From assembly GCA_030429565.1 (NCBI GenBank), contig JAUIFE010000013.1, positions 62,001 to 126,000 of the forward strand: DNA of 64,000 nt, written 5' to 3'. The position numbers and the translations under genes were made by a program. Below, one piece after another: positions 61,941 to 64,000 of this stretch. The stretch comes from Holophagae bacterium. GTDB taxonomy: Bacteria > Acidobacteriota > Holophagae > Acanthopleuribacterales > Acanthopleuribacteraceae. The notes below the pieces were generated by a model. The model saw nothing but the letters and a program-made list of their open reading frames with translations. It was not told where the DNA came from and made no database searches. The first letter of the stretch is position 1, and every line of letters starts with the position of its first letter.

Positions 61941-63755
61941 GTGAAATTAACCAAAATCTTGTCCAACCTTCTGCCAAATCAACGTTTATTGACCGGTTTA
62001 TCAACGTCCGCCTTGTTTCTGTTACATTGCGGCAGCGGTGCCCCACCGCTCGACAGCGAAGCCTCTTTGTCGCTGAGTGCCACCCCCACTAGCATGAAAA
62101 ACAATGGCGATACCGTGTCCTTATCCGTGACGGCCATGGTTGATGGACAGCCCGCGTTTGACGGTACTGAGATCTGGTTAAAGGCCGACAAGGGTTACGT
62201 TCCCGCTAAAGTTGTTTTGTTCGAAGGCGTCGGCGAGACCTTTTTCCGCAGCGATGATCGCATCGGTGAGGTAACCGTGACCGCCGGCCGCAACCCCGGC
62301 GGCAGTGACAGCTCGGTTTTGCTCACCATTGAAGACAGCGTGATTCCGCTGGGGGAATCGCTTGTCAACTGCAACCCAACCAACTTGACAGCGGGGGGCG
62401 GCACGGTCGATATCCGCGTCCGTGTGGTTGACGACAAGGGCGCGTCACTTGCGGGCGAACCCGTGGTGATCTCCACCGATTACGGTCATTTAGAGCAGGG
62501 CAACCGTGTCAGGTATTCCGATTCAAACGGCTGGGTGGTGGATCGCTTGCTCGTTCAGCCGGCGCCGGTTCTTCCAGAAGCCATTAACTTGACGGTCAAC
62601 ATTCGCAATGAAGTGATTACCGGCAATACGGTCACAGTCACCGCCAACCAAAATCCCGAGCCCCAGATTCGCGTTACCAATGAGACGGTGTTGGTCGACG
62701 AGGTGGTGGAATTTAACGGTTCGACCTCTAAAGATCCAGACGACAATAGCCCGCTGGACCCCGATCGCTTGCTTTGGAACTTTGGCGATGGTTCGCCGAC
62801 CACGACGGGTGCGGTTGTTCGACATCGCTACACGCGGCCCGGCACCTACACGGCGACCTTGGCGATGACCGACGCCCACGGCGCGACGGTTACGGCTGAA
62901 GCGTCGGTCACAGTCACCCCTCCGATCCCCAATGAACCACCCATCGCGTCGTTCCAATCGTCACCGGATTCCGTCGATGTGGGGCGTTTGGTGACCTTTA
63001 ACGCGTCGGCCAGTAGTGACCCAGACGGGGAGCTGGTTGCTTATCGCTGGGATTTCGGCGACGGCGGTGAAGCCGAGGGGTTGAGCAGTAGGCGGGTCTA
63101 TGCGGGCGCGGGCGAATACAACGTGACGCTGACGGTAGAGGACGATATGGGTGCGACGGCGTCGGTGACCAACAAGGTCGTCGTGGTCGGCAACAAGCTG
63201 CCCTTGGCGATGTTAAGTGTGAGCAGCGATGTCTTCCGACCGGGTCAATCCGTGGCGTTTGATGCTTCCGAGTCAACCGATCCCGACGGCCGTGGCTTGG
63301 CTTCCTTTACCTTCGATTTCGGTGACGGTTCGCCGCGCAAAACCTCGAGTTTGCCAACCATAACGCACACCTATGAAACCGTGGGGCTGTATTTGGCGAG
63401 GGTTGATGTTGAGGACGTTGACGGTGGTTTGGCCTATGCGACGGCATCGTTTCAAGTCAGTGAAGCAGCCTTACCGGAACCCATCTTCGCCTTTGAACCG
63501 GAAATTGAAATTCGGCCAGGCACCGTCATTCGTTTCACGGCGCGCGCTTCACAAAGTATCGACAGCCCGATTGCCGGCTACCGTTGGCACTTTGGCGACG
63601 GCGGCATCGCCGACGGCGCTGAAGTGACCCACGCCTACGGCGAACCCGGTGAGTACAGTGTCAAATTAACCGTAACCGCCGAGAACGGCGTGAGCGATAG
63701 CTCTGTGAAAGTCGTGCGAATCCAAGAGTTTTCAAAAACGGATGGCGCTTTATGA
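61941..63755 (+). CDS. Exported PKD-domain protein, possible lipoprotein
   Basis: 604 residues. The N-terminus (1-30) is a signal peptide with a possible lipobox LLH-C30; His before the Cys is unusual, so lipidation is uncertain. Residues ~40-240 are two invasin/Ig-like beta-domains. Four PKD domains follow, each marked by a WNFGDGS-type motif (LLWNFGDGS, YRWDFGDGG, FTFDFGDGS, YRWHFGDGG). PKD repeats mediate protein or glycan contacts at the cell surface. GTG 61941 has GAGGTGA close upstream. Its position after the secretin gene and a 4-base overlap with the next gene suggest a machine component or a substrate of the secretin (inference). Confidence 0.9.
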   Translation: MKLTKILSNLLPNQRLLTGLSTSALFLLHCGSGAPPLDSEASLSLSATPTSMKNNGDTVSLSVTAMVDGQPAFDGTEIWLKADKGYVPAKVVLFEGVGETFFRSDDRIGEVTVTAGRNPGGSDSSVLLTIEDSVIPLGESLVNCNPTNLTAGGGTVDIRVRVVDDKGASLAGEPVVISTDYGHLEQGNRVRYSDSNGWVVDRLLVQPAPVLPEAINLTVNIRNEVITGNTVTVTANQNPEPQIRVTNETVLVDEVVEFNGSTSKDPDDNSPLDPDRLLWNFGDGSPTTTGAVVRHRYTRPGTYTATLAMTDAHGATVTAEASVTVTPPIPNEPPIASFQSSPDSVDVGRLVTFNASASSDPDGELVAYRWDFGDGGEAEGLSSRRVYAGAGEYNVTLTVEDDMGATASVTNKVVVVGNKLPLAMLSVSSDVFRPGQSVAFDASESTDPDGRGLASFTFDFGDGSPRKTSSLPTITHTYETVGLYLARVDVEDVDGGLAYATASFQVSEAALPEPIFAFEPEIEIRPGTVIRFTARASQSIDSPIAGYRWHFGDGGIADGAEVTHAYGEPGEYSVKLTVTAENGVSDSSVKVVRIQEFSKTDGAL

Positions 63756-64000
63756 TCACCGACAACCACGCGCACCAACCTTGGTTTCCCGGACCCAATA
63801 CCACGCCGCAAACCATGTTCCGCACCGCGTTAACGGCCCTGCTGCGTGAGGCTCAGGCGTTGTTAACCGGGCCGGCCGGCGCGATTGAGCGCTTGGAATA
63901 TCAAGAACTGATTGTTACGAACTTCGACGCGGTTATGGATGAAACTGGCCGCTTCAAAAGTGACGTGAGTCTCCTCCGCAAGCTCGAAATCAAACAAAAC
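63752..64000 (+). CDS. Unrecognised protein, 5' part only (cut by window end)
   Basis: ATG 63752 overlaps the PKD gene stop as ATGA. 83 codons are readable to the window edge with no stop. The visible part begins MITDNHAHQPWFPGPN and continues as a helical segment (MFRTALTALLREAQALL, RLEYQELIV), with no signal peptide. Coupling to the secretin/PKD operon suggests a cytoplasmic or baseplate partner. I cannot name a family from this much sequence. Confidence 0.75.
   Translation, partial: MITDNHAHQPWFPGPNTTPQTMFRTALTALLREAQALLTGPAGAIERLEYQELIVTNFDAVMDETGRFKSDVSLLRKLEIKQN

Overview
The window is bacterial, about 55-58% G+C by eye, with roughly 38 protein genes and no rRNA, tRNA, CRISPR array or insertion sequence that I can see. 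Three features point to Acidobacteriota: a secreted VWFA-related protein of the type expanded in that phylum (44061-45533), two ECF sigma factors each next to a Ser/Thr kinase with TPR-like repeats (16474-17049 with 13353-16277; 32190-32780 with 32788-34941), and many large Ser/Thr kinases. A relic of trans-AT polyketide synthase ancestry would fit the Holophagae/Acanthopleuribacter side of the phylum. That placement is inference.

Layout. 1-8.5 kb: esterase, group II PLP decarboxylase, FdhD, a receiver-Ser/Thr kinase fusion, a serine hydrolase that has lost its SxxK catalytic residues, and a tail-anchored-like protein. 9.7-11.7 kb: a minus-strand minor pilin operon (PilV-, PilW- and PilX-like). 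12-17 kb: a DUF454 membrane protein, an S51 peptidase, and the first sigma/kinase pair. 17.3-23.2 kb: a 1971-residue PKS/NRPS-like protein whose ketoreductase and first carrier domain look dead, which keeps a post-ketosynthase linker without a ketosynthase, and which ends in a carrier plus a heterocyclization-type domain. 23.9-31.1 kb: a second PLP decarboxylase and a kinase-ATPase-GAF-PP2C signalling protein. 31.2-35 kb: FCP1-like HAD phosphatase and the second sigma/kinase pair. 35.4-43.8 kb: a TetR regulator divergent from an atu-like operon (AtuA-type protein, carboxyltransferase, acyl-CoA dehydrogenase, enoyl-CoA hydratase, biotin carboxylase/carrier), with two copies of a palindromic operator between them. 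44-49.7 kb: VWFA protein, TetR, a repeat-rich patch, thioesterase, Lrp-type regulator and a third PLP decarboxylase. 49.9-55.5 kb: four tandem secreted LytM/M23-like paralogues, with the decayed remains of a fifth between two of them. 56.9-64 kb: a sigma-54 activator, a near-perfect sigma-54 promoter, a secretin gene, a PKD-domain protein and a gene cut by the window end.

How parts may work together. The NtrC-type activator probably drives the secretin-PKD operon through the -24/-12 promoter at 59317-59333. The TetR regulator probably represses both itself and the atu-like operon. The Lrp-type regulator probably controls the divergent decarboxylase. In both sigma factors a Thr sits where ordinary ECF sigmas carry an acidic cluster, which suggests activation by phosphorylation from the adjacent kinase. 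The strongest candidates for something new are the eroded PKS/NRPS protein, the M23-like array with its pseudogene, and the sigma-54-linked secretin/PKD locus.
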